Of a stretch of DNA of 49,584 nucleotides, positions 7,952-16,718 are shown piece after piece. The position numbers and the translations under genes were made by a program. Positions within the stretch are counted from its first letter, which is position 1, and the number at the start of each line of letters is the position of its first letter. Under the pieces are notes generated by a model that worked only from the letters and a program-made list of their open reading frames with translations, did not search any database and was not told the origin of the DNA. The stretch is from Tannerella sp. (GTDB taxonomy: Bacteria; Bacteroidota; Bacteroidia; Bacteroidales; Tannerellaceae): the NCBI GenBank assembly GCA_031285565.1, contig JAITVY010000052.1:1-49584 (forward strand). The letters run 5' to 3'.

Positions 7952-8701
7952 TTAACCTATAAGCCCAAGCTTACGTCCGTAATTAATCGCTTCGTGCAGA
8001 TTATCCACCTCCATCTTTTCAAGGATATTCTGCCGGTGCCGGTTAACCGTATGGATACTGATTGACAATTTATCGGATATTTCTTTACTAAGCATGCCTT
8101 CATTGACAAGTTTTAGTACTTCAACCTCCCTTTTCGTCAACGTCATATCTTTCTCTTCCAATAAAGGAAACTGAACAACTTCGTTTGTTTTAAAATTATA
8201 CAAACGGAACTTAACAGGCTCATCCGGATTTTGATCAGGGGACAAATCTGCAACAAACAATAACAGGATATAATCACTTGAATAATACTCTTCAAGAATA
8301 TGTTCTCCTTCCGACTCTGCTCCTTCAAGGATATGATACTGAAAAATAGCACGTACATATTTCCTGCCGGGGCCCAACACCCTGAATTCAAAGATATGTT
8401 TATAATCCTTTCGCCTTTCAACCGGTAGGCTGAATATATAATCAAAAGCCCTTTCCTGAAGATGGAGCAAAAAAGGTAAATCATCGGGATGCACGCATGA
8501 ATCGAAAACTTCACCCCTTTCTTCAAGCGTCATTGAGTTATAGTTAGCTGCATAATCGAAAAAGTCTGCAAAATTTGAAGATATATAAAGAAACCTTTCC
8601 TTTAGCTCGGCTACAGCAACACAGCTGTTGTTCACCTGCGACAAAACCTCAACATAAGGTCTGTGCTTTTCCCACAACCTGTTTTTCTCTTCCTGATTCA
8701 T
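7952..8701 (-). CDS. PAS-like sensor / LuxR-type regulator (second of tandem pair)
   Basis: The 249-residue protein has an N-terminal PAS-like domain (about 20-160) and a LuxR helix-turn-helix at the C-terminus (about 185-245). The HTH includes LTKREVEVLKLVNEGMLSKE and ISIHTVNRHRQNILEKME. There is no receiver domain, so it probably senses a ligand or partner directly through the PAS-like part. It is a paralog of the gene directly upstream. HTH residues SKEISDKLSISIHTVNRH through EKMEVDN are identical between the two, whereas the sensor halves differ. The start codon lies 5 bp after the stop of the upstream copy. Confidence 0.88.
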   Translation of the reverse strand: MNQEEKNRLWEKHRPYVEVLSQVNNSCVAVAELKERFLYISSNFADFFDYAANYNSMTLEERGEVFDSCVHPDDLPFLLHLQERAFDYIFSLPVERRKDYKHIFEFRVLGPGRKYVRAIFQYHILEGAESEGEHILEEYYSSDYILLLFVADLSPDQNPDEPVKFRLYNFKTNEVVQFPLLEEKDMTLTKREVEVLKLVNEGMLSKEISDKLSISIHTVNRHRQNILEKMEVDNLHEAINYGRKLGLIG

Positions 8702-8706
8702 CTAAC

Positions 8707-9420
8707 TCAACTAATTAAGCCCAATCTACGGGAATAACTCAATGCTTCCATCACATTATCTACCTCCATCTTTTCAAGGATATTTTGCCGGTGCCGGTTA
8801 ACCGTATGAATGCTGATTGACAATTTATCGGATATTTCCTTACTAAGCATACCTTCGTTTACAAGCTTCAGTATTTCAACTTCCCTTTTAGTTAATGAAA
8901 CATCCGTTTCTTCCACAACAGGAATCATCACGACCTTACCCGTTTTAAAATTTACTAACCTGAATTTAACCGGGTCATCCAGGTTTTGATCAGGAGAAAT
9001 ATCAAGAATCCCCAGCAGTAATATAAAATCCCTGCTTATAGCTTGTTCCAAAATATGGTATTGAAGGATTATCCGTTTGTATGCTTTATCGGCTCCTACC
9101 ACACGGAATTCAAAAATGTGCTTATAGTCTGCACGTTCTTCTACAGGAAGCTCAAATATATAGTCAAATACCCTTTCCTGTAAATTCAGGAGTACAACAA
9201 TATCATCCGGATGAATAAGTGACTCTATAATATGACCTTCTGATTCAACATCCCCTGCTCCCGGTTCATACCCGAAATACTCTTTGAAATTAGGTGATAT
9301 ATACCAATAACTATCATGCAGTTCCGATACGAATATCGAACTGTTATTCACTCGTGCAAGTGTCTCTATATAAGGCTTGTGTTTTTCCCACAAACGATCT
9401 TTGTCCGATTGACTTATCAT
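8707..9420 (-). CDS. PAS-like sensor / LuxR-type regulator (first of tandem pair)
   Basis: At 237 residues, this is the upstream member of a tandem pair. It shares the opening pattern DRLWEKHKPYIETLARVNNSS, the PAS-like core (HPDDIVVLLNLQERVFDYIF, YKHIFEFRVVGADKAYKR) and the LuxR HTH with its neighbour. The neighbour has a longer acidic insertion between the sensor strands. Identical recognition helices imply overlapping DNA targets. It is divergent from the TonB-dependent receptor gene, with the shared ~110-bp spacer containing that gene's promoter, so the receptor is a plausible target. The signal is unknown. Confidence 0.88.
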   Translation of the reverse strand: MISQSDKDRLWEKHKPYIETLARVNNSSIFVSELHDSYWYISPNFKEYFGYEPGAGDVESEGHIIESLIHPDDIVVLLNLQERVFDYIFELPVEERADYKHIFEFRVVGADKAYKRIILQYHILEQAISRDFILLLGILDISPDQNLDDPVKFRLVNFKTGKVVMIPVVEETDVSLTKREVEILKLVNEGMLSKEISDKLSISIHTVNRHRQNILEKMEVDNVMEALSYSRRLGLIS

Positions 9421-9463
9421 AAAAACCTACGAATCGTGCTATAAAAATGGTGATAATTAACCA

Positions 9464-9494
9464 TTGATACGGCTTATCACATACTCTAATTTTG
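9464..9494 (+). promoter_or_regulatory. Bacteroidota sigma-ABfr-type promoter for TonB receptor
   Basis: TTG at 9464-9466 and TAATTTTG at 9487-9494 are separated by 20 bp, matching the Bacteroidota -33/-7 consensus (TTG, 19-21 bp, TAnnTTTG). Transcription would start near 9500, about 30 bp before the ATG. This excludes the upstream in-frame TTG at 9464 as a start codon. Confidence 0.7.
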
Positions 9495-9514
9495 CAACAA
9501 ATTTAATCAAAACC

Positions 9515-9535
9515 ATAAAATATTACCGTATGAAA
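9515..9535 (+). repeat. 21-bp start-site sequence shared with the DUF3737 gene
   Basis: Bases from ATAAAATATTACCGTATG through the next three A's are identical at 15838-15858, where they also place the ATG of another gene at the same offset. Confidence 0.6.
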
Positions 9536-11881
9536 TTATTCAGCATTATTCTTTTCTTCTTTTGTTTTTCTGTAGTAGCGACTTCTCAAACAGGGCGTCC
9601 TTTGAGGGGAACCGTGGTCGATGATGCGTCAGGAGAGACTTTGCCTTCCGTTACAATCGTAATCCTAAACTCAAATCCGCTGCTTGGAACAGTAAGCAAT
9701 ACTGACGGCACATTCAGTTTTGAGCATTTACCTGTTGGGCGATATGATATACAGGCATCTTTTATGGGCTACGAACCTGCAATTGCAAAAGAGATTGTTA
9801 TTTCAGCAGGAAAAGAGGCTCATGTTACATTATCTTTAAAGGAAAACATTAACGAACTGAGCGAAGTGGTGGTTACTCCTAAAATTAATAAGCAGGAAAC
9901 GATCAACAATACGGCTGCAGCAAGCGCTCGGATGCTTAGCGTAGAAGAAGCAAGCCGGTATGCCGGAGGCTTCGATGATCCGGCACGACTGGTTACGTCT
10001 TTTGCCGGTGTAGCGGGAAATGTTTCCAGCAACGGGATTGCGATCCGCGGTAACTCACCCCAGTTTCTCCAATGGAGACTCGAAGGGGTTGAAATACCTA
10101 ATCCCACTCATTTCCCCGATATAACCGGTGTAGGCGGAGGAATCCTGACTGCTTTGAGTTCGCAGGTGCTTGACAATTCGGATTTTTTCACAGGAGCTTT
10201 CCCTGCAGAATACGGAAATGCATTATCCGGGGTATTCGATATGAATCTGCGCAACGGAAACCGGTGGGAACATGAGCATACCATACAGGTAGGAACAATG
10301 GGGATTGATGTCAGTTCAGAAGGCCCTTTCAAAAAAGGAGGACAGGCTTCATACCTGTTCAATTACCGGTATGCCACCATGGCTTTGGCTAATGATTTAT
10401 TTCCCGGATTACTGGGAGACGCAGCCGGCATGCGCTACCAGGACTTATCTTTCAAGTTTAATTTCCCTACAAAAAAAGCCGGAACCTTTTCCGTATGGGG
10501 CATCGGGGTGATAGACAAGTATAAACAAGATATGGAATCAGATACAACCAAATGGGAAAGTGTGACGGACAGGAATGATTCACATTTCGACCAAAGTATG
10601 GGAGCCGGAGGGATCGGGCACAAAATATACCTGAATAACAACACCTATATCAAAAGCGCCATTGCTGCAACCTATACAAAAAATGAATTATATGTAGATT
10701 TGTTTGATCTTCAAAAAAATCCTACCCGCATAAATAATATGGAAGGCACCAACTGGAATCTTTCTTTCAATTCTTATCTGAACCGGAAATTCAGCTCCAG
10801 GCATACGAACCGTACAGGAATAAACATTACAAGACTGGCTTATGATCTTGATTATAATATCAGCCCGTCATTTCCGAATGATTATCTGCCTATGGAGAAT
10901 TTTGCTAAAAGTGATGGAAATACCTGGCTATATTCGGCATTCACAAATTCTACACTACGGTTAACCAATGAAATTACAGCGAATATTGGAGTGAATGTAC
11001 AGTATTTTCAATTGAACAAACATGCCAGTATAGAACCTCGCGCCGGAATCAAATGGCAGATACAACCCAAACATTCATTAGGAGTGGCATATGGTCTGCA
11101 TAGCAGGCACGAAAAACTGGATTATTATTTTGTTACAACACCGGAAACAGGCAATGAATTACCCAACAAGCAACTGGACTTTGCCAAAGCACACCACTTT
11201 GTTTTATCATACGATTGGTCGATCAATGAAAATACACACTTAAAAATCGAACCTTATTTCCAGTACTTATATAATGTTCCGGTTGCAAAAGACAGCTCTT
11301 TTTCAATCATCAACCATCAGGATTGGTATCTGAATACACCTTTGGTAAATGAAGGGCATGGGAAAAATTACGGTATAGATATTACCCTCGAAAGGTATTT
11401 GGCCAATGGCTATTATTATTTATTTACGGCTTCCGTCTTCGAGTCAAAATACAAAGGAGGAGATAGTGTCTGGAGGGATACACGCCTGAACCGCAACTTT
11501 CTGCTAAATGCACTGGGAGGAAAAGAATGGAAACTAGGTAAACATAAACAGAACATATTGAGCGCCAATGTACGGTTATCTTTTCAGGGAGGAGACCGCT
11601 ACTCCCCGATTGACGAAACGGCATCCAAACTTGAACAGGACGCAGTTTACGATACTTCCAAAGCTTATGAAAAACAACTGGATCCTGCATTTATAAGCAA
11701 TTTTACTGTAAGTTATAAGCTAAATAAAACCAGATTGTCGCACGAGTTTGCTTTGAAAATTATAAACGCTAACGGATATAAAGAATTCGGTGGTCATTTT
11801 TACAATTATAAGAAACAGGAAGTTGAGGCCTACAGAAGTTCAGTGGTAATGCCGGGGATAAGTTACAAGATAGAATTTTAA
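9530..11881 (+). CDS. TonB-dependent receptor with CarboxypepD_reg-like domain
   Basis: The true start is the ATG at 9530, giving about 783 residues with a signal peptide (MKLFSIILFFFCFSVVATSQ). An earlier in-frame TTG at 9464 falls inside the promoter. The mature protein begins with a carboxypeptidase-regulatory-like beta-sandwich (GTVVDDASGETLPSVTIVIL). A plug domain follows, with GIAIRGNSPQFLQWRLEGVE and the FFTGAFPAEYGNALSGVFDM motif, and then a C-terminal beta-barrel ending in the aromatic SYKIEF. It is an outer-membrane, energy-dependent importer. No SusD-like partner follows, so the substrate is open; it may not be a glycan. The next gene is a nitroreductase with its own promoter. Confidence 0.92.
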   Translation: MKLFSIILFFFCFSVVATSQTGRPLRGTVVDDASGETLPSVTIVILNSNPLLGTVSNTDGTFSFEHLPVGRYDIQASFMGYEPAIAKEIVISAGKEAHVTLSLKENINELSEVVVTPKINKQETINNTAAASARMLSVEEASRYAGGFDDPARLVTSFAGVAGNVSSNGIAIRGNSPQFLQWRLEGVEIPNPTHFPDITGVGGGILTALSSQVLDNSDFFTGAFPAEYGNALSGVFDMNLRNGNRWEHEHTIQVGTMGIDVSSEGPFKKGGQASYLFNYRYATMALANDLFPGLLGDAAGMRYQDLSFKFNFPTKKAGTFSVWGIGVIDKYKQDMESDTTKWESVTDRNDSHFDQSMGAGGIGHKIYLNNNTYIKSAIAATYTKNELYVDLFDLQKNPTRINNMEGTNWNLSFNSYLNRKFSSRHTNRTGINITRLAYDLDYNISPSFPNDYLPMENFAKSDGNTWLYSAFTNSTLRLTNEITANIGVNVQYFQLNKHASIEPRAGIKWQIQPKHSLGVAYGLHSRHEKLDYYFVTTPETGNELPNKQLDFAKAHHFVLSYDWSINENTHLKIEPYFQYLYNVPVAKDSSFSIINHQDWYLNTPLVNEGHGKNYGIDITLERYLANGYYYLFTASVFESKYKGGDSVWRDTRLNRNFLLNALGGKEWKLGKHKQNILSANVRLSFQGGDRYSPIDETASKLEQDAVYDTSKAYEKQLDPAFISNFTVSYKLNKTRLSHEFALKIINANGYKEFGGHFYNYKKQEVEAYRSSVVMPGISYKIEF

Positions 11882-11894
11882 TAAATGGTTTTCT

Positions 11895-11902
11895 TATCTT
11901 TG
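11895..11902 (+). promoter_or_regulatory. Candidate -7 box (TATCTTTG)
   Basis: TATCTTTG lies 29 bp before the nitroreductase ATG and matches the Bacteroidota -7 consensus. The -33 element is weak or absent. Confidence 0.5.
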
Positions 11903-11931
11903 TAGCATACTAAAAGCAACCGCAAAGTAAT

Positions 11932-12459
11932 ATGAAATTTCTTGATTTGGCTAAACACCGTTGTACCGTCCGCGCTTTTACAGATGAGCAGATCGAACAG
12001 GAAAAGCTCGACTATATCCTCGAAGCCGGACGGGTAGCCCCTACTGCATGCAACAAACAACCTCAATGTATTATTGTAGTCCGAAAACCGGAGAACATCT
12101 GCAAAGTGGAAAAAGCATACAAGACATTCGGATCACCCTGTATATTGATTATTTGCAGGGATACCCGCGAAGCGCTTATCCGGCCATTCGACAATAAATG
12201 CTCTGGCGACCTCGATATTGGTATCATTGCTGATCATATGATGCTTGCTGCCCGCGAAACCGGCATAGGTAGTGTTATGGTCGGATTGTTCGATCCTGCC
12301 ATTATCCGCAAAGAATTCAATATACCCGGTTATATAGAACCGACCGCCCTTCTTATGCTGGGCTATCCGAAGCATGGTTTCCTGGCTCCCGATAGGCACA
12401 CAAAAATGCGTAAACCGCTAGAAGATACAGTGATGTTTGAAAAATATACCGATATTTGA
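11932..12459 (+). CDS. Nitroreductase family protein (FMN-dependent)
   Basis: The 175-residue protein has the opening HRCTVRAFTDEQIEQEKLDYILEAGRVAPTACNKQPQ, the FMN-phosphate-binding region of compact nitroreductase/NAD(P)H oxidoreductases. LAARETGIGSVMVGLF and LMLGYPKHGF complete the fold. It would form a flavin-containing cytoplasmic dimer that reduces quinones, nitro compounds or similar acceptors with NAD(P)H. It has its own -7 box and a shared hairpin terminator with the convergent GNAT gene. The physiological substrate is not evident. Confidence 0.87.
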   Translation: MKFLDLAKHRCTVRAFTDEQIEQEKLDYILEAGRVAPTACNKQPQCIIVVRKPENICKVEKAYKTFGSPCILIICRDTREALIRPFDNKCSGDLDIGIIADHMMLAARETGIGSVMVGLFDPAIIRKEFNIPGYIEPTALLMLGYPKHGFLAPDRHTKMRKPLEDTVMFEKYTDI

Positions 12460-12468
12460 ACTTAAAAC

Positions 12469-12492
12469 AGAGTGATGTATACACATCACTCT
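12469..12492. terminator. Bidirectional hairpin terminator
   Basis: AGAGTGATGT (12469-12478) and ACATCACTCT (12483-12492) form a perfect 10-bp stem with a 4-nt loop. It sits exactly between the stop codons of the convergent nitroreductase and GNAT genes. The U-tract is poor on both strands. Confidence 0.55.
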
Positions 12493-12493
12493 C

Positions 12494-13000
12494 CTACTCT
12501 TTCACGATTGAGTACATCTTCATGTCAACAATTACCCCGTTCTTTTCAGCATTTTTCCTTAAAATGCCCTCACACTCAAAACCACATTTTTCAAGTATAC
12601 GGCAGGAAGCAATATTATGTGCAAAAGGTTCGGCAAATAGCCTGACAATATCCGTATTTTCAAAGATGTAACTACATAACTGTTTCATCGCTTCAGTTGC
12701 AATGCCCTGTCCCCAATAAGGTTCAGCAACATAGTACCCCGCTTCTGCGGTTCTCGAATGTATGTTGCTTTGGCGGAACGCCCCGATGCTCCCGACCGCC
12801 TTATCATCAACTGTAATCGCAAAAGCAAATGTCTGATTCCCGTCGGCATCGCACATGACCTTAATAAAGTCTTTTGCATCCTCTGTCGTATACGGATAAG
12901 GTAGCCCATCCCTGAGGTTATCCATAACCTTCTTATTGTTGAGAGCCTCCGCAAGACACCCGGCATCTTCCATTTTCCAACGGCGTATTTTACATTCCAT
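12494..13000 (-). CDS. GNAT N-acetyltransferase (RimJ/RimL type)
   Basis: A single GNAT domain fills the 168-residue protein. The opening CKIRRWKMEDAGCLAEALNN, the acetyl-CoA loop YVAEPYWGQGIATEAMKQLCSYIF and the ending HNIASCRILEKCGFECEGILRKNAEKNG are characteristic of the RimJ/RimL group. It acetylates an unknown amine, possibly a protein N-terminus. It is only distantly similar to the C-terminal half of the double GNAT protein near the window start. It is convergent with the nitroreductase gene and shares its hairpin terminator. Confidence 0.87.
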   Translation of the reverse strand: MECKIRRWKMEDAGCLAEALNNKKVMDNLRDGLPYPYTTEDAKDFIKVMCDADGNQTFAFAITVDDKAVGSIGAFRQSNIHSRTAEAGYYVAEPYWGQGIATEAMKQLCSYIFENTDIVRLFAEPFAHNIASCRILEKCGFECEGILRKNAEKNGVIVDMKMYSIVKE

Positions 13001-13094
13001 ATATTCATTTTACTTTTAGATAATATTCCTTTAACTCATAACACAATTACACTGCAAGTGATAAGTCAATCCTAATTAGTATGTTCAGGAAAAA

Positions 13095-13102
13095 CAAAGA
13101 TA
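13095..13102 (-). promoter_or_regulatory. Candidate -7 box for GNAT gene
   Basis: CAAAGATA on the plus strand is TATCTTTG on the minus strand, 95 bp upstream of the GNAT ATG. It matches the -7 consensus; no good -33 element is visible. Confidence 0.35.
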
Positions 13103-13234
13103 AAAACAATATTATTGCTATCATTGGGTTACACAATAGAATAATCTTTTTAGTATTAATTCATTTGATGACTATCGAAAACAACTGTGCATCTGCTGAA
13201 ACAAAGACTGCCAACAAAAAATAAATTAAAGCCT

Positions 13235-13242
13235 TATCTTTG
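13235..13242 (+). promoter_or_regulatory. Candidate -7 box (TATCTTTG)
   Basis: TATCTTTG lies 29 bp before the ATG of the EamA gene, the same spacing as at the nitroreductase gene. No clear -33 TTG is present. Confidence 0.5.
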
Positions 13243-13271
13243 CAGCAAATTTAAATAGTCTCTAAAAATAC

Positions 13272-14207
13272 ATGAATACCAAAGTCAAAGGTTATGTGCT
13301 CGCAACAATCGCAGCGGCGACCTACGGCATGAACCCTCTGTTTGCTCTCCCGTTATATAAGGATGGCATGAATCCGGATTCGGTACTGTTTTTCAGGTAT
13401 CTGCTTGCCATACCGATACTGGGAATTATGATCAAGGCTAGGGGACGAAATTTCAAACTGAACCGGAAAGAAATACTTCCGTTAATTACCATGGGATTAT
13501 TGGTGTCCGTTTCATCCCTTACCTTATTCCAAAGCTATAATTACATGGATGCCGGAATTGCATCCACATTGTTGTTTGTCTACCCGATAATGGTTGCTCT
13601 AATTATGACATTCGGCTTCAAAGAGAAACTGACAATACAGACTATTCTATGTATCTTTTTAGCATTGGGTGGTATCACTCTTCTTTATAAAAGCGGAGAC
13701 GGTACGACACTCAGCCTGACCGGGACAATTTTAGTGATGGTCTCAGCACTTACATACGCCATTTACATAGTAGGCGTAAACCGGTCTTCGCTTAAAAACA
13801 TGGCAACTCTTAAAATGACTTTTTATATATTACTTTTCGGGGTAACATTGTTTCTGGTTCGCGTTGACTTTGGTCAAAGCCTGCATATCGTCAACAAATG
13901 GTACCTGTGGGGTAATCTGATTGCACTTGCCATTTTTCCGACTGCCATATCTTTCCTGTGTACCACCAGCGCGGTGCAATATATCGGATCAACCCCTACA
14001 GCCATTCTAGGGGCTCTGGAACCGGTAACTGCTATATTCTTTGGTGTCACAATTTTTGGAGAAGCTTTGACTCCCAGGCTAATTCTGGGGATAGTATTGA
14101 TTATTCTGGCGGTGACTTTCATCATTGCAGGCAGTAACATCAAAACTTATCTGGTACGTTTCAGAAAACTATTCCCAAAGCTACCCATAAAGAAAAGTCG
14201 TAAGTGA
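13272..14207 (+). CDS. EamA-family DMT transporter
   Basis: The 311-residue protein has ten predicted membrane helices in two EamA repeats. Typical landmarks are FFRYLLAIPILGIM, LFVYPIMVALIM in the first repeat and TSAVQYIGSTPTAILGALEPVTAIFFGVTIFGE in the second. A basic cytoplasmic tail ends in PIKKSRK. It is an inner-membrane permease, probably for metabolite export, with unknown substrate. It has its own -7 box and is followed by a DUF418 gene that also has one, so it is probably monocistronic. Confidence 0.87.
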   Translation: MNTKVKGYVLATIAAATYGMNPLFALPLYKDGMNPDSVLFFRYLLAIPILGIMIKARGRNFKLNRKEILPLITMGLLVSVSSLTLFQSYNYMDAGIASTLLFVYPIMVALIMTFGFKEKLTIQTILCIFLALGGITLLYKSGDGTTLSLTGTILVMVSALTYAIYIVGVNRSSLKNMATLKMTFYILLFGVTLFLVRVDFGQSLHIVNKWYLWGNLIALAIFPTAISFLCTTSAVQYIGSTPTAILGALEPVTAIFFGVTIFGEALTPRLILGIVLIILAVTFIIAGSNIKTYLVRFRKLFPKLPIKKSRK

Positions 14208-14343
14208 GAAAATATTCCTGGCGCTATTAAGTTATTTAAAGTAGGACTCCTAACAGTTATTAAAAATGCATTATTTGTGTCCCTTGAGCTAAAAAGTAAA
14301 GATTATTGAGCTATATAGAAAAAATTTAACTTATAATTATTAT

Positions 14344-14351
14344 TATCTTTG
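14344..14351 (+). promoter_or_regulatory. Candidate -7 box (TATCTTTG)
   Basis: TATCTTTG lies 70 bp before the DUF418 ATG. The long A-rich leader contains TTTAAATTTAAA-like sequence around 14385-14397. Confidence 0.45.
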
Positions 14352-14421
14352 TGGCGCTCATTAATACACAAATCAAGAAACTGTTTAAATTTAAACAGTC
14401 TATAAATATGAACAAAACAAT

Positions 14422-15642
14422 ATGTCAGAAAGTATCAGTCCTGTAAAACCTAAAGAGAGGCATATTATCCTTGACGCTTTACGGGGATTGGCGCTATTCG
14501 GCATTTGTCTGGCTAACTATCCTGAATTTTCACTTTATACTTTTCTGCCCGGCGAAGCAACAGCTGCTATGCCTACAGCAGAGATAGATACTGTGGTAAA
14601 ATATCTTCAATATATTTTTATTGACGGCAAATTCTACACTATATTTTCACTGCTTTTCGGTATCGGCTTTTCCATTATACTGTCGAATGCTTCACGAAAA
14701 AACCGCAACGGGATGAAAATATTTTATCGTAGAATGAGCGTCCTGTTCTTTATCGGATTATTTCATCTGCTGTTTCTTTGGGCGGGTGATATCCTGATAC
14801 TTTATGCATTCGTGGGTTTTTTCCTGCCATTATTCAGGAACGTTTCAAACAAAAAATTATTGATATTCTCAGTTGCACTGTTGCTATTTCCCATTCTGAT
14901 TGATGCCTGTGTCGTAGTTTTCGGATGGAACCTTGCAGCACCTGTCATCAGCGCCACACAATATTTCCACGGACAGGCGGGTATTACCGAAGAAAATTTT
15001 CCGGTATGGTTAGTTGAAAGCAAAAGCTATCTTGATGTACTTAAATTCAATCTGGCCGGGTCATTTATCCGGATGCAGGAATTTATCGATGGCAACCGTG
15101 CTTTCAAAGTCCTGGGTTTATTTCTGTTAGGTTTATACATTGGAAGAAATGGTATTCATGCTGACTTGCAAGGCAATAAAACGTTATTAAAAAAAGTATT
15201 GACCTACGGCTTTATTATCGGTTTCCCGATGTCCTTACTATACGCATTCAGCGCAATGAACGGACAACCGATGGGATTAGTCATGCATTCTGCCATCTAT
15301 GCTGTAAACGTAGTGCCTCTGGGTTTTGGTTATATAGCTACTATTTGCCTGTGGTATCTAAAACATAAAGAACATAACATATTCAAAATATTTGCAGCAC
15401 CAGGAAGAATGGCGCTTACCAACTATCTGATGCAGTCTGTAATTGGAATGATCATCTTCTATGGTATCGGCTTCGGGTTAGGTGCCAAAACAGGGCTTAT
15501 TTATGTCGAATTAATTGCAACAGCCGTCTTTGGTTTTCAGATACTATACAGTTCTTTATGGCTCCATTATAATCGGTTCGGTCCGTTGGAATGGGGTTGG
15601 CGTATGCTTACATACGGAGAGCGCCTGAAATTATCAAAGTGA
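14422..15642 (+). CDS. DUF418-family membrane protein
   Basis: The 406-residue protein has about ten hydrophobic segments. It opens with the acyltransferase-3-like motif RHIILDALRGLALFGICLAN, which with the terminal region FAAPGRMALTNYLMQSVIG and LEWGWRMLTYGE defines DUF418 (YeiB-like). The family is predicted to act at the inner membrane, perhaps in acyl transfer or transport, but no activity is established. Length matches the family. The next gene, DUF3737, is 210 bp downstream and has a separate leader. Confidence 0.88.
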   Translation: MSESISPVKPKERHIILDALRGLALFGICLANYPEFSLYTFLPGEATAAMPTAEIDTVVKYLQYIFIDGKFYTIFSLLFGIGFSIILSNASRKNRNGMKIFYRRMSVLFFIGLFHLLFLWAGDILILYAFVGFFLPLFRNVSNKKLLIFSVALLLFPILIDACVVVFGWNLAAPVISATQYFHGQAGITEENFPVWLVESKSYLDVLKFNLAGSFIRMQEFIDGNRAFKVLGLFLLGLYIGRNGIHADLQGNKTLLKKVLTYGFIIGFPMSLLYAFSAMNGQPMGLVMHSAIYAVNVVPLGFGYIATICLWYLKHKEHNIFKIFAAPGRMALTNYLMQSVIGMIIFYGIGFGLGAKTGLIYVELIATAVFGFQILYSSLWLHYNRFGPLEWGWRMLTYGERLKLSK

Positions 15643-15765
15643 AAAGCACTTCATCCGAAGGCTCTCTTGTGTTAAAAATATCAAATTTCATTAAACTAAA
15701 AGCTATGCATTTAGTCTTACTAGCTAATTAAAATCAGTCAATAACAGATTCTAAAATGAAACGAA

Positions 15766-15810
15766 GCATGATTTTTATAAAATCATTAAAGTCCATGATA
15801 AAAATCATGC
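15766..15810 (+). promoter_or_regulatory. Mutually exclusive hairpins in DUF3737 operon leader
   Basis: GCATGATTTTTAT (15766-15778) is a perfect 13-bp complement of ATAAAAATCATGC (15798-15810). The left arm can instead pair locally: ATGATTTT (15768-15775) with AAAATCAT (15779-15786). The right arm can fold as CATGAT-AAAA-ATCATG (15794-15809). The two arrangements exclude each other. Confidence 0.55.
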
Positions 15811-15822
15811 GAGTTCCATGCG

Positions 15823-15832
15823 ACACTAGTGT
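15823..15832. promoter_or_regulatory. Palindrome ACACTAGTGT before DUF3737 gene
   Basis: A perfect 10-bp palindrome sits 21 bp before the ATG of the DUF3737 gene and could be a regulator site. ATGCGA is also directly repeated just upstream of it. Confidence 0.35.
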
Positions 15833-15837
15833 AAAAA

Positions 15838-15858
15838 ATAAAATATTACCGTATGAAA
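15838..15858 (+). repeat. 21-bp start-site sequence shared with TonB receptor gene
   Basis: This is identical to 9515-9535 over 21 bases, with the ATG at the same position. Both flanking bases differ. Confidence 0.6.
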
Positions 15859-16716
15859 CAAGTTATCAGTAACAAATTCTTCGAAGGAGAAAGACCCTTA
15901 TTTGCATCAAAAGACATTCGTATTGAAAATGTAAAGTTCTATCCCGGCGAATCCGCCATTAAGGAATGCAAAAACGTAGAAGCATACAAATGTGAATTTA
16001 TGTGTAAATATCCGTTCTGGCATAATGACAATGCATTGATTGAAGATTGCCTGTTTACAGTATACAGCCGTGCCGCGATCTGGTATTCCCGGAACATACA
16101 AATGATAAACAGCCGGGTAGATGCTCCGAAGATGTTCCGTGAACTGGATAACCTGTATCTGGAAAATGTAAAATTATCTTGTGCAGGGGAAACAATGTGG
16201 AACTGCCGCGGCATGAAGTTGCGTAATGTGGAAGCCCGTGGCGGTGACTATATTTTTATGAATGGTACGGACATCGATATCGACGGTTTCTATTTACAAG
16301 GTAACTATTCATTCCAGGATGTAAAAAATGCTGTGATCCGTAATGCTAAACTCGATTCTAAAGACGCTTTCTGGAAAACAGAAAATGTAACCATATACGA
16401 CTCTGAAATAAACGGGGAATATTTAGGCTGGTATTCCAAAAACCTGAAACTGGTTAATTGCAAAATCTCCGGAACACAACCTCTGTGTTATTGCACCAAC
16501 CTGGTGATGGAAAACTGTACGATGGGCAAAGACAGCGATCTTAGCTTCGAAGACAGTATACTGGAAGCGACTATCAACGGACCTATTACCAGCGTTAAAA
16601 ATCCGGCTGGCGGACATATCACAGCCGATTGCATCGGAGAAATCATTATAGACGAAAACTGTAAAAATCCAGGAGCCTGTAAGATTAGTACACGCAAAAA
16701 TACTTGTTTAGTTTAA
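15853..16716 (+). CDS. DUF3737 family protein (right-handed beta-helix)
   Basis: The 287-residue protein consists of repeated short turns of the type (N/D)xxxxxCxF. Examples are [39 protein letters not shown] and [19 protein letters not shown]. The recognisable start [17 protein letters not shown] places it in DUF3737, predicted to be a parallel beta-helix with no known activity. There is no signal peptide, so it should be cytoplasmic. It is the first gene of an operon: its stop is 2 bp before the start of the MalY/PatB gene, which in turn is 15 bp from an EamA transporter. Its leader contains alternative hairpins and a palindrome. Confidence 0.87.
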   Translation: MKQVISNKFFEGERPLFASKDIRIENVKFYPGESAIKECKNVEAYKCEFMCKYPFWHNDNALIEDCLFTVYSRAAIWYSRNIQMINSRVDAPKMFRELDNLYLENVKLSCAGETMWNCRGMKLRNVEARGGDYIFMNGTDIDIDGFYLQGNYSFQDVKNAVIRNAKLDSKDAFWKTENVTIYDSEINGEYLGWYSKNLKLVNCKISGTQPLCYCTNLVMENCTMGKDSDLSFEDSILEATINGPITSVKNPAGGHITADCIGEIIIDENCKNPGACKISTRKNTCLV

Positions 16717-16718
16717 AG

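Noticed and set aside
9464..9529. Upstream start of the TonB-dependent receptor
   Set aside because: The TTG at 9464 is part of the -33 element and the region up to about 9500 is promoter; the ATG at 9530 begins a clean signal peptide.
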